DNA of 34,721 nucleotides from Geoalkalibacter sp. (GCF_030604225.1 NZ_JAUVWH010000014.1:1-34721); one strand, 5' to 3'. Shown: positions 10,614 to 20,058, numbered from the stretch's first letter. Notes: a model not told the origin generated them from the sequence alone. Translations and numbers: made by a program.

Positions 10614-11417
10614 ATGAAAAACCCCTTTATCTGGGCTGGAATTCTGGTCGCCGGCGCCCTTGCCGTGTTTTTCTGGCAGGGCAGCCGCCCAGAAAAGCGA
10701 ATCGCCGTGAGCGAGGTGGAACGTCAGGCGATGCCGCAACCTCCCGCGCCGCCAAAGGTGCTCTATCCCATTCCGCTTCCTGTCCCGCCCGCGGAAACCC
10801 CGAAGGAAGAGGCTCCCGTGGAACCGCCGCCGCCTCTGCCCGATCTGGAGGAAAGCGATCCCCTCATGATTGAGACGCTTACGCGTTTTTTCCCGGTGCC
10901 GCGCCTTGAAGAGCTGTTTGTGCTCAACAATCTGATCAAGCGCATCGTGGTCACCATCGACAACCTGCCGCGCAAGGAAGTGCCCCTGCGCCTGCTGCCC
11001 ACCCGGCCGACGCCTGGATCCTTTCTGGTGGAGGGCGAAGGCGAAAATGCCATCCTCAGCCCGAAAAACTATCAGCGCTACACCCCGCTGGTCAATCTCT
11101 TCGCGGCGATCGACACCTCCCAGGCGGTTGACGTCTACGTCCGGCTCTATCCCCTGTTTCAGGAAGCCTATCGCGACCTGGGCTATCCCGACGGTTATTT
11201 CAATGATCGCCTAGTGCAGGTTATCGATCACCTCCTGGCCACGCCCATGGTTGATGAACCCATCCGCCTCAAGCCCCATATCCAGCGCTATCGCTATGCC
11301 GACCCGCAACTGGAGTCCCTGTCCGCCGGACAGAAGCTGATGATTCGCCTCGGCCCCGAAAACGCCGGGAAAATCAAGGAAAGGCTTGGGGATTGGCGAC
11401 AAAAGCTCACGCGTTGA
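10614..11417 (+). CDS. DUF3014-like membrane-anchored protein
   Basis: N-terminal TM helix, Pro/Glu-rich linker, LPDLEESDPLMIETLTRFF...LNNLIKRIVVTIDNLPR...LSPKNYQRYTPLV. Confidence 0.8.
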   Translation: MKNPFIWAGILVAGALAVFFWQGSRPEKRIAVSEVERQAMPQPPAPPKVLYPIPLPVPPAETPKEEAPVEPPPPLPDLEESDPLMIETLTRFFPVPRLEELFVLNNLIKRIVVTIDNLPRKEVPLRLLPTRPTPGSFLVEGEGENAILSPKNYQRYTPLVNLFAAIDTSQAVDVYVRLYPLFQEAYRDLGYPDGYFNDRLVQVIDHLLATPMVDEPIRLKPHIQRYRYADPQLESLSAGQKLMIRLGPENAGKIKERLGDWRQKLTR

Positions 11418-11680
11418 TTTCCCTTCGTTGGCCAGGGACCAGAGTCCTGCCGATTCGTCCCCCACATACCTGAAGCCGGATAAAACCGGCGAACTGGGCG
11501 CGTGCGCGCCAGGCCCTGTAACCCTGCCAACCGCGCTTTCCGCTCGCGACGGCCAGATCCACTGCCTGTCGGGTACGCGCGGCGCCGTCTGCCACACCGA
11601 TGAACCAGAGCGCGTCCAAAGAGATTGCATCGTCCGGATTCTGGTTGGCTTTTGATCTTTATTATTTTTTCATTTGCCGG

Positions 11681-11709
11681 TTGACTTGGAAATTAATAAA
11701 CGCTATTTT
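11681..11709 (+). promoter_or_regulatory. Candidate sigma-70 promoter for the REC-REC-PAS-GGDEF-EAL gene
   Basis: TTGACT (11681-11686), 17-nt spacer, TATTTT (11704-11709), in an AT-rich stretch ~60 nt before the ATG at 11771. Confidence 0.45.
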
Positions 11710-11770
11710 TTAAATCTATTTTATTGTCCTGTCTCATTTCACGGTGAATACTGATTAGGGCACCCCTTCG

Positions 11771-14266
11771 ATGTCTGAAGATCTGCATATTCTGCTCGTC
11801 AACAATGCCTCGGAAACCCGCCTTCAGCTGCGATCCCTGCTGGAAAAAGCCGGGCACCCGAATATCTCGGAAGCCGCGTGCAGCCGCAGCGCTTCCCAAA
11901 TTCTGCGCAGCCTTCCCGTCGACCTGCTGATCACCGAAATTGATATCCCCGGCCTCGATGGCTGGCGCCTGTCACGCCTGGTGCGCTCCGGGGTCTTCAA
12001 GTGCAAAAGCGACATTCCCATCATCGTCGTGGCCAAAACCTGGTGCGAACGCATTGCCGAAACCACCGCCCGCGAATTCGGCGTCAATGCCATGCTTGCC
12101 ATGGATCATCTGCCGAAACTGGGACAGGTGGTGCGCAATTGCCTCTCCCTTCCCGAGGAAACCCTGCGCAGACCACGCGCGCTGGTCGTCGAGGACAACC
12201 CCGACACGGCGGAAATCGCCCGACGCGTGCTGCGTCATCGCTTTGAGGTGGAAATCGCCGTCGACGGATCGGCGGGCTTGGCGGCCTGGACGGCACGCCG
12301 CCATGATCTGGTGCTACTCGACACCATGCTGCCCGAAATGTCGGGGCCCGAGGTGCTGCGGGAAATCCTCAGAATCGACCCTTCCCAACCGGTGGTGGTC
12401 ATGACCGCCTTCAGTTCCGTGGATCTCGCCGAGGATCTCATGCTCGAAGGAGCGGCGGATTTCATCGCCAAGCCGTTTCTCGCCGATCAATTGCGCCGCG
12501 TTTGCGAACTCGCCACCCGCCGCGAGGACTATCTGGTGAGCAATGCCCAGTTCGCCTCGCGTGTCAACCAGGTCAAGGAGCGCACCGAGGCCTACCGCAA
12601 GATCTCCGAGGATCACCAGCGCCTGCTGGACAACCTCAACACCATTGTCCTCGAGCTCGATCAAAACGGCGAAATTCAGTTTCTCAACCGCGCCTGGACC
12701 AAACTGACGGGGTTTTCCCTCGCCTACTCCCTGAACAAACCCCTGGCGGCCTTCCTGCCCCAGGATGTCGAAGGCGTCGCCAAATGGCTCCAGCCGCTGC
12801 TGGAGGGGAAAATTCATGAATCCCAGGGCGAATTGCGTCTGCTCGACAAGCAGGGAGAAGCCCTGTGGGTCGAATACCGCCTCGGCGCCGTGCCATCCGC
12901 GGACCGCGGCCGCGCAATCTTTGGCTGCCTCGATGATATTTCCGAGCGCAAGCGCACCCAGAAGCAGGTCGAATACCTGAGCATGCATGATTCCCTGACC
13001 GGCCTGCACAACCGCCATTATTTCGAGAATGAACTGCGCCGCCTGGCCGCCACCAGCGCCCGAGGCAAGGGCAGTCATGCCCTGGTGTTTCTCGACCTCG
13101 ACCATTTCAAGGTGATCAACGACAACTTCGGCCATCAGCACGGCGATGCCCTCTTGCGCGAACTTGGCCAACTGCTCAAATCGCGCTTGCGCCTCTCCGA
13201 TACCCTGTGCAGGCTGGGCGGCGACGAATTCGGCATCCTCATCCCCGCCGCCGACAAGGCCCAGGCCCGCCTGGTGGCCGAGGAAATGACGCAGCTCATC
13301 CTCGGACATCGCGTTGAAATCGACGGCCAGGAAACCGGCCTGAGCTGCAGCGTCGGCATCAGTGAAGTCAACGGCAAATTCGCCAACCCCGAGGAATATT
13401 TCAAGCAAGCCGACATTGCCCTCTACGTGGCCAAGCGCCGGGGCCGCAACCGCATTCAGATCTACGACCCCAAGGACAAGGAAAACGACGAGTTGCGCAC
13501 CAGCCTCGATTGGGTGCGCCGCTTGCGGCGCGCGGTGGATGAGGACCGCCTCAAGCTCTATTTTCAGCCGGTCATGCACATCGCCAGCGGGAAGATCGTG
13601 CACTACGAGGCCCTGGTGCGCCTCGACCTGCCGGAGACAGGGATTGCGCTGCCGCAGGAATTCATTCCCGCCCTGGAACGGGCCGGAGAAATGGCGCTCC
13701 TTGACCATAGCGTGATCAGGAAAGCGATTCTTCACCTCAAGGAAACCCCCGAACTGCAGCGCGTCGCCGTCAATCTCTCCGCGCAGGCCTTCGGCGACGA
13801 GGAGCTCGTCCCCCTCATCGAAAAACAATTGCGTGACCAGGGTGTGGAACCTCGGCGCCTGATGTTCGAGCTGACCGAAAGCGCCAGCATTGCCAATATC
13901 GCCGCCACCCAGCGCATGATCAAGCAACTCAACGAGCTGGGCTGCGAATTCGCCGTGGATGATTTCGGCACCGGCTTCAGCACCTTCGGTTTTCTCAAGC
14001 AGTTTCCCGCCGAATACGTCAAGGTCGACGGCAGCTTCATCACCCATCTCGACCGTGATCCCATCGACCAGGTTCTGGTCCGTTCCATGAGCGAGGTGGC
14101 GCGCGCCCTCAACAAGAAAACCGTTGCCGAATTCGTTCACAATGAAAATATCCTCAATTTGGTACAGAGTCTCGGCATCGACTATGCCCAAGGCTTTCAT
14201 ATCGGCAAACCTCTGCCCCTGGCCGAGCTCCAATTCCCTCCAGCCCCCCTTCTCCAAATTAATTAG
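11771..14266 (+). CDS. REC-REC-PAS-GGDEF-EAL cyclic-di-GMP signalling protein
   Basis: Second REC canonical (VVEDNPD, LLDTMLPEMSG, MTAF, KPF); PAS; GGDEF motif (RLGGDEFGIL) with RxxD I-site (RLSD); EAL (YEALVRL, FELTES, VDDFGTGFSTF). Confidence 0.95.
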   Translation: MSEDLHILLVNNASETRLQLRSLLEKAGHPNISEAACSRSASQILRSLPVDLLITEIDIPGLDGWRLSRLVRSGVFKCKSDIPIIVVAKTWCERIAETTAREFGVNAMLAMDHLPKLGQVVRNCLSLPEETLRRPRALVVEDNPDTAEIARRVLRHRFEVEIAVDGSAGLAAWTARRHDLVLLDTMLPEMSGPEVLREILRIDPSQPVVVMTAFSSVDLAEDLMLEGAADFIAKPFLADQLRRVCELATRREDYLVSNAQFASRVNQVKERTEAYRKISEDHQRLLDNLNTIVLELDQNGEIQFLNRAWTKLTGFSLAYSLNKPLAAFLPQDVEGVAKWLQPLLEGKIHESQGELRLLDKQGEALWVEYRLGAVPSADRGRAIFGCLDDISERKRTQKQVEYLSMHDSLTGLHNRHYFENELRRLAATSARGKGSHALVFLDLDHFKVINDNFGHQHGDALLRELGQLLKSRLRLSDTLCRLGGDEFGILIPAADKAQARLVAEEMTQLILGHRVEIDGQETGLSCSVGISEVNGKFANPEEYFKQADIALYVAKRRGRNRIQIYDPKDKENDELRTSLDWVRRLRRAVDEDRLKLYFQPVMHIASGKIVHYEALVRLDLPETGIALPQEFIPALERAGEMALLDHSVIRKAILHLKETPELQRVAVNLSAQAFGDEELVPLIEKQLRDQGVEPRRLMFELTESASIANIAATQRMIKQLNELGCEFAVDDFGTGFSTFGFLKQFPAEYVKVDGSFITHLDRDPIDQVLVRSMSEVARALNKKTVAEFVHNENILNLVQSLGIDYAQGFHIGKPLPLAELQFPPAPLLQIN

Positions 14267-14391
14267 ATCTTGCCGAATTCCGCACATCTCAATACGCAAT
14301 TAAGACGTTTTTTTTAATAAAAAAATATGCTTTAATGCCAGGACTGTCTCACCTGACCTGCAACCGTTTCCTGGTTTCGGAGGAGATCTCC

Positions 14392-16197
14392 ATGGCGGAA
14401 TCCAACCCCCTGAGCACGGCATCCAGCCAACTCGACGCGGCCCTGGCCAAGAAGCCTGAATTGGGCGATCTGGTCGTGGAATATTTGGAAAGCATCGGCG
14501 TCGAATACATTTTCGGCGTGCCCGGTGGGGCGATTGAACCCCTTTACAACGCCATGGCCCGAAGCGCGCGGCGTGGCGGGTTGCGCCCCATCGTCGCCCG
14601 CCATGAAGCCGGCGCGGCCTTCATGGCGGACGGCTACGCCCGGGAAACCGGCAAACTCGGCGTGTGCTGCGCCACCACCGGACCGGGCGCGACCAACCTC
14701 ATCACCGGGGTTGCCTCGGCATACGCCGACAACGTTCCCATGCTGGTCATTACGGCGCAGACCGCCCTGCCCCAATTCGGCAAGCGAACCTTGCAGGAAA
14801 GTTCTTGCACCGCCGTCAATACCGTGGCCATGTTTCAGAACTGCACGCGATACAGCAGCCTCATATCCCATCGCGGGCAACTCGAAGGCAAACTGCTGTC
14901 GGCGATTCTCGCCACCCAAGGGCCGCCGGCCGGTCCCGCCCACCTGAGCATCCCCATGGACGTGCTGGCTTCGCCGCGCCGCCTGCGTCCCGATGAATAC
15001 AAGCCCCTGTTTCACAGCCTGCTCAATGTTCACGACATGACCAATCCGCAGGCCATCGATGCCCTTTTCGATGAAATCGAAAAATCTCACCACATCCTCA
15101 TTGTGCTGGGCGAAGACTGTGGCGACGCCATCAAGCCGATCATGGAATTCGCGGAATTGATCAATGCCCTCATTGTCAGCGGCCCAAGCGGCAAGCGCTG
15201 GGCTCCCCATGGGCACTGGCTCTATCGCGGCGTGTTGGGATTTGGCGGCCATGCAAGTGCCTTTCAAGCTCTCAATGACGAACGCACCGACTTGGTGCTG
15301 GCGGTGGGCACCCGCATGGATGACCTGACCTTCGGCAGCCTGAATCGCAACAAGAGCTTGCAGGAAAAACTGATTCAGATCGATCTCACCTCCGAGAACT
15401 TTCATTTGGCCCCCCTGGCGCGCCTGCATGTCTGCGGCACCATACAAACTATTTTTCGCACCCTGAAAGAACGACTTCCCAAGGAGCATCGGCAGCGCTT
15501 TCGCCTGGTCCATGACCGAGGTTCCCAGCCCCGCAAGGATGAAATGATTTCAGATACCTGGGAAAGGGATAGCCTTGCCCATCTCGCTCTCAACGAACCG
15601 GAGAAATATCGCGCGAACACCACCCCCATCAAGCCACAGCGATTGATGCGGGAGCTATCGGTTAGATTTCCCGCATCGACCCGCTTCATCATCGACGCAG
15701 GCAACAGCTGGGCCTGGTCGCTTCATTACCTGCTGCCAAAAAGCCAGGGATTGTATCGGAATGCCATGGGTTTTGGCGCCATGGGCTGGGCCATCGGCGC
15801 CTCCGTGGGCACTGCCTTCGGCTGCCCCGCAACTCCCGTGGTCTGCTTGACGGGGGACGGTAGCTGGTTGATGAGCGGACAGGAATTGACGGTGGCGGTG
15901 GCGGAAAAACTGCCGGTCATTTTTGTGGTGCTCAATGACGGCGCCCTGGGGATGGTCAAACACGGTCAGCGTTTGGGAGGTGCCGAACCCGTTGCCTTTG
16001 AACTACCGCCGGTCGATTATGCTCAGATGGCCCATGCCATGGGGGCTGCCGGAGAGGATATCGCCGCGGTTACGGATCTTGAACGCCTCGACTTCGAGGC
16101 CATCTGCCGCCGAGCAGGGCCGACACTTCTGAATATCCGGATCGACCCGGAAGAGGTGCCCCCCATGGGACTACGCATGAAAACCTTGGGGAGGTAA
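14392..16197 (+). CDS. Acetolactate-synthase-like thiamine pyrophosphate-dependent enzyme of unknown substrate
   Basis: IFGVPGGAIEPLYNAM, ARHEAGAAFMADGYARETG (catalytic Glu), TTGPGATNLITGVASAYADNVPML, TPP motif GDGSWLMSGQELTVAVAEKLPVIFVVLND. Confidence 0.88.
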   Translation: MAESNPLSTASSQLDAALAKKPELGDLVVEYLESIGVEYIFGVPGGAIEPLYNAMARSARRGGLRPIVARHEAGAAFMADGYARETGKLGVCCATTGPGATNLITGVASAYADNVPMLVITAQTALPQFGKRTLQESSCTAVNTVAMFQNCTRYSSLISHRGQLEGKLLSAILATQGPPAGPAHLSIPMDVLASPRRLRPDEYKPLFHSLLNVHDMTNPQAIDALFDEIEKSHHILIVLGEDCGDAIKPIMEFAELINALIVSGPSGKRWAPHGHWLYRGVLGFGGHASAFQALNDERTDLVLAVGTRMDDLTFGSLNRNKSLQEKLIQIDLTSENFHLAPLARLHVCGTIQTIFRTLKERLPKEHRQRFRLVHDRGSQPRKDEMISDTWERDSLAHLALNEPEKYRANTTPIKPQRLMRELSVRFPASTRFIIDAGNSWAWSLHYLLPKSQGLYRNAMGFGAMGWAIGASVGTAFGCPATPVVCLTGDGSWLMSGQELTVAVAEKLPVIFVVLNDGALGMVKHGQRLGGAEPVAFELPPVDYAQMAHAMGAAGEDIAAVTDLERLDFEAICRRAGPTLLNIRIDPEEVPPMGLRMKTLGR

Positions 16198-16215
16198 AAG
16201 GAAATATCGCACAGA

Positions 16216-16252
16216 CGAGAAACGGCCAGGAAGGATCCCTGGCCGTTTCTCG
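16216..16252. terminator. Strong bidirectional hairpin between convergent TPP enzyme and citrate-synthase-like operon
   Basis: 15-bp perfect stem cgagaaacggccagg (16216-16230) / cctggccgtttctcg (16238-16252), 7-nt loop. Confidence 0.8.
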
Positions 16253-16263
16253 TTGAAACTGGA

Positions 16264-17091
16264 TTAAGGTTCCCCCGGCAAGGGAACGGGACGGGCAGAT
16301 GGACCCTGATAGTCGATGTCATCGCAGCGCATTGGAAGAAAGGATTCGGGAGGGCGCTCGAAGGTATCGACGTAACAGGCGGTGACACCGCTGGTCACCA
16401 GCACCGCGCATATTTGGTAGGCTTCCTGAGCGGTCAGCCCCTGGTCGGCAAGAAAGGCGCTGACATAGCCATTGAAATTCATGGCCTCGTCGAAATCCTC
16501 CAGCAGGACCTTCTCGATTTCCAGGGCCAAGGCAAGGTGTTCCCCAATGGAAAAACCCAAGCGCTTCTGGATGTTGTAAAATTCCGCCAACCGCTCATCG
16601 CCCTTGGCGATGGGCCGGGAATAGCCCATGAACTTCGGCTTTCCGCCATGCCGGGCACACTCTTGCGCCACGATATCCTTCGCGCTCTGGCCTTTTCTCG
16701 CCTCGGCGAGTGCTCGTTCAATAAATGCAAATCCTTCCAACAATGTCCCTTGGCCATAGGCACGGGAATCCGCGGCCAGTATCCCGGCGACCGTCGCTGC
16801 AACGACCGAGGAGCGCAGGGTGCCGCCGAGGGCGCCGATTTGGTTGCACCAGATGCGCGCGTCGGGCCAGCTCAAGCCGACGTGCATGGCCTCGAACCAG
16901 TCAGCCAGGGGTTTTTCCACGAGGCGGCCGGTGGCATTAAGAATCAGCACCTGAAAGAAGGAAACTCTGCCCATGAGATCCTTGTTCATCTCGAACCCAT
17001 GGCAGAAAACCCCCTTGCCCATGACCCATCCCCCCTTGCGGGAGAAAATGCGGCCACGGCGTTCGTCCCAGTAGCGGGTATCAGCAGGCAT
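16264..17091 (-). CDS. Citrate synthase / citryl-CoA lyase-fold protein 1 (catalytic residues not conserved)
   Basis: ~275 aa; CS-like C-terminal half (FMGYSRPIAKGDERLAEFYNIQKRLGFSIGEHLALALEIEKVL ... MNFNGYVSAFLADQGLT). SD gaggggg favours the ATG at 17091; overlaps the upstream stop (17081-17083). Confidence 0.7.
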   Translation of the reverse strand: MPADTRYWDERRGRIFSRKGGWVMGKGVFCHGFEMNKDLMGRVSFFQVLILNATGRLVEKPLADWFEAMHVGLSWPDARIWCNQIGALGGTLRSSVVAATVAGILAADSRAYGQGTLLEGFAFIERALAEARKGQSAKDIVAQECARHGGKPKFMGYSRPIAKGDERLAEFYNIQKRLGFSIGEHLALALEIEKVLLEDFDEAMNFNGYVSAFLADQGLTAQEAYQICAVLVTSGVTACYVDTFERPPESFLPMRCDDIDYQGPSARPVPLPGEP

Positions 17092-17911
17092 CGGCATCCC
17101 CCTCGATGACATAGTTCGCGTCGGAGGGAAACGGTAAGGCGGTCAAGGGCTTGTTGACCATTTCCAGGCCGTGGGCGAGCAGGCCGGGCGCTTGAAAATA
17201 CTGAAAAAGCCCCGCCCCGGCCCGCGGTTGAAAACCCATGTCCGCCAAGACCGCTGCCGCCACGCCGGGAAACAACCAGCCGATTCCATGCTCGCGAAGA
17301 GCTTCGGCGAAGGAACAGCCCCACCGCAACGCCTTGCCCGCGCCGGGAAGCCGGCTCAACTCGGTCGCCAGTTTGCCCGGCACCTCATCCACGCTGCCGA
17401 AGCGACTGCCGAACCCAGGAACGGGATGCCAATCACCCTGAGCCGGGCGCTGTTGTTCTTGAATCGCTTCGCGGCAAACGAGTCGCGGATCGCGCTTGGC
17501 CGCCTGGCGGAAAAACCGCATGGCATCCTCGACACAGCCGGCTCCCAGGTGAGTGCCGCCCAGGATGCTCAGGGCAATGGGCAGAATATGGGCGGGATTG
17601 GTTTTTCCGACACCGGCATGCATGGCCGCGCGGGTCGCCGGATGCCGGGGGCCGGGGTTGATCAGGCCGATCATCAACTTTTCCAGCATTCGGGATTGAT
17701 CGGTGGTGGGCAAATCACCCCTGAAGAGTAAAAACAGCACATCGACAAAGCTGCGTTTCCCCATCAACTCAAACAGGTCGTAACCATGGCAGCGAACCTC
17801 GGCTGCGATGTAGGGATTGTCCTCGCTGGGCCGTTCTTCCCAGATTCGGGTCGCGGGACGCTGAACGAAGGACTGCTCGCGACTGGTAATGTTCTCATGT
17901 TTGGATTTCAT
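17081..17911 (-). CDS. Citrate synthase / citryl-CoA lyase-fold protein 2
   Basis: GYDLFELMGKRSFVDVLFLLFRGDLPTTDQ, GGTHLGAGCVEDAMRFF, PGFGSRFGSVDE, GLLAHGLEM match the citryl-CoA lyase-like CS pattern; ATG directly after the TonB receptor stop (17914). Confidence 0.8.
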   Translation of the reverse strand: MKSKHENITSREQSFVQRPATRIWEERPSEDNPYIAAEVRCHGYDLFELMGKRSFVDVLFLLFRGDLPTTDQSRMLEKLMIGLINPGPRHPATRAAMHAGVGKTNPAHILPIALSILGGTHLGAGCVEDAMRFFRQAAKRDPRLVCREAIQEQQRPAQGDWHPVPGFGSRFGSVDEVPGKLATELSRLPGAGKALRWGCSFAEALREHGIGWLFPGVAAAVLADMGFQPRAGAGLFQYFQAPGLLAHGLEMVNKPLTALPFPSDANYVIEGDADAC

Positions 17912-17913
17912 GC

Positions 17914-20058
17914 TCAGAACCTGTAGCTGATTTCTGCCCAAACCTGGCGACCTTCGAGGGGATAGTCGCCGGGAATGACCGGGTTGCTCGGCTCACGCGC
18001 ATCCTCGTCAAAAAGGTTGCGCACCGCCAAAGCAACATCAAACATGCCAAAAGCCTGATTTCTTCTAAAAGTCACATCCACCAGGGAATAATTACCGATG
18101 GGACCGCGCGGGTCATCCGCGGCACGTTTGCGGCTGCCGAGCCATCGATATTGCGGACAAATGGACCAATCCGGAAGGAATTCCCAGTTTGCAGCAAGAT
18201 ATATTTTTTGACCGGGCGCGTCCGGAATTCTTTGCTTGCTATCCACGTCCTCGGAACGTTGCCAGGCGTAATGACCACGCAACCGCAAGGTTTCCAACAG
18301 TCGCCAATCGGCCTCGAATTCAAATCCGTGCCCATCCTGATCGCGGGCATTCCGCGCCGTCCGGGTTCCACCAGACGCGTCAGGCATAAATTCAATTAAA
18401 TCCCGGGCGCGATAGGCAAACAGGGAAAGGCTCGTTTGCAAATCGAACGTGGGCCGATAAGCAAAAGCGACTTCGAAGGTATCAATCGTTTCAGGGTTGA
18501 GATCGGGATTGCCGAGCGCCACCGGATTGTTCGTGGAGAATTGTTCAATGAATGACGGCGCGCGAAATGCCCGGCCATAGAGAATTTTGGTGGTCAGATC
18601 GTGCCGCGTTGCCCAAACCAGGGCAAGCCGCGGATTGACCGTATCGCCAAAATCCGAATAGTGATCATAGCGAACGCCAGCGGTCAGTTCCCAATTCCTC
18701 GCGAATTGCCATTCGTCCTGCAACGACAGGTACCAAACCGTTCGCGATGCATTGCGCAAGAAAACAAACCCGGTATTCGTAATGTCGGTCAACGTGCCGT
18801 CAACTTCGGGGGCTGTGCCGTCGATGACACCGGGACCAAAATTTTTTTCCTCTTTCGCCAAACTGAATTCGTACCATTTCATGCCGGCGCCCATGCGCCA
18901 GCGATGATCCGGCATGCCGGTATAAACCGCAGCGAAATCAACTCCGGCACCCGCTTCTTCCCCGGAAGGTTTGCCGATCATGCCCTCTGTGAACAACACG
19001 GGATTGGCGGACTCGGAAAAACTGATATTGCCGTCGCTTCCGATGGGAAGCCTGGCGCCCGGGGGAAAGGCGACAAACAGACTGTCGCTGTCCCGGTACA
19101 GGTAATGGACATTGGCGCTCAGATCCCAATCCTGGGCCAGATCCGAGGTCGCGTAAGTCAGGTCGATGAGATGCTGGGTCAGGTCTTCCTCGCCCACGGG
19201 GTCCAGGGCCAGCGCGCTGCCCGCCCCCAGCTCCGCATCCTGCTGCAGCCAGAGCCAATAACGCAGACGCCAGTTGTCGCGACTGAGGTTCACATGGGTA
19301 TCGAGCAACTCATAACGGGTGTTCAAGGGGCCGGGTGCCAGGGACGCATTGGTGGCGAAGGCGCTATCGAACAGGGTCTGCTGATCCGCGTCAATGCGCC
19401 GGTCACGGTCGCCGTCGCTGGTTTGCCACTCCAGGGAAAAGGCGATATCCCAGGCGCCATAGTGTTTGCCATGCTGCAGCCACAGATCCTGGGTATCGAA
19501 GGAGCCGACGCGCCCCCCGACCTCGGTGCCCTGAACGTCGGTCGCGTCCTTGGTAATGATGTTGACCACGCCGGCGAAGGCATCGGCGCCATAAACCGCC
19601 GAGCCGGGACCGCGGATGACTTCCACCCGGGCGATGGAACTTACCGGTAGACGAAATTGAAAAGGCCGACCTCCGGAAAAATGCGGGAAGGGAATGCCGT
19701 TCATCAGCACCAGCACCTGGGGATTGAAACTGGTGTGGATCCCGCGGATGGAGTAGATGGAATCCAGCCGCCCCTGGGTGGATGGCACCACATGCAGACC
19801 GGCCACGGTTTCGAGCACCTCGTCGAGATTGCGCGCCCCCATGGCCTTGATCTCGTCGGCGGTGATCACGGTGGCCACCGCCGGCGCCTTGTAAATCGGC
19901 TTGCGGCTGCCCGTGGCGATGGTAATGAACGCCTCGTCGCCGTAGAGATCCCGCATTTCCTTGATCGTCTGGGATTCGGCTTCCAACTCCTGCGCACCAG
20001 CCCACCAGGGCAAGGCCAGAGCCGCCATCAGCCCGAGATACATCAATCCCTTACGCAT
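17914..20058 (-). CDS. TonB-dependent receptor
   Basis: Signal peptide; plug domain (APAVATVITADEIKAMGARNLDEVLETVAGLHV...VEVIRGPGSAVYGADAFAGVVNIITKDA); C-terminal ...GRQVWAEISYRF beta-strand ending in F. Confidence 0.95.
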   Translation of the reverse strand: MRKGLMYLGLMAALALPWWAGAQELEAESQTIKEMRDLYGDEAFITIATGSRKPIYKAPAVATVITADEIKAMGARNLDEVLETVAGLHVVPSTQGRLDSIYSIRGIHTSFNPQVLVLMNGIPFPHFSGGRPFQFRLPVSSIARVEVIRGPGSAVYGADAFAGVVNIITKDATDVQGTEVGGRVGSFDTQDLWLQHGKHYGAWDIAFSLEWQTSDGDRDRRIDADQQTLFDSAFATNASLAPGPLNTRYELLDTHVNLSRDNWRLRYWLWLQQDAELGAGSALALDPVGEEDLTQHLIDLTYATSDLAQDWDLSANVHYLYRDSDSLFVAFPPGARLPIGSDGNISFSESANPVLFTEGMIGKPSGEEAGAGVDFAAVYTGMPDHRWRMGAGMKWYEFSLAKEEKNFGPGVIDGTAPEVDGTLTDITNTGFVFLRNASRTVWYLSLQDEWQFARNWELTAGVRYDHYSDFGDTVNPRLALVWATRHDLTTKILYGRAFRAPSFIEQFSTNNPVALGNPDLNPETIDTFEVAFAYRPTFDLQTSLSLFAYRARDLIEFMPDASGGTRTARNARDQDGHGFEFEADWRLLETLRLRGHYAWQRSEDVDSKQRIPDAPGQKIYLAANWEFLPDWSICPQYRWLGSRKRAADDPRGPIGNYSLVDVTFRRNQAFGMFDVALAVRNLFDEDAREPSNPVIPGDYPLEGRQVWAEISYRF

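Noticed and set aside
11418-11770. Possible c-di-GMP riboswitch upstream of the GGDEF-EAL gene
   Set aside because: The conserved GEMM core (GGGCAAACC...GACGCAAAGCC) could not be found on either strand.
12314-14299. 661 aa minus-strand ORF antisense to the GGDEF-EAL gene
   Set aside because: Mirror-frame ORF of a high-GC coding gene; low-complexity G/A/V/E-rich translation with no domain; the sense strand has clear domains.
14332-15513. 393 aa ORF antisense to the TPP enzyme
   Set aside because: Mirror frame of a convincing TPP enzyme; no recognisable motif.
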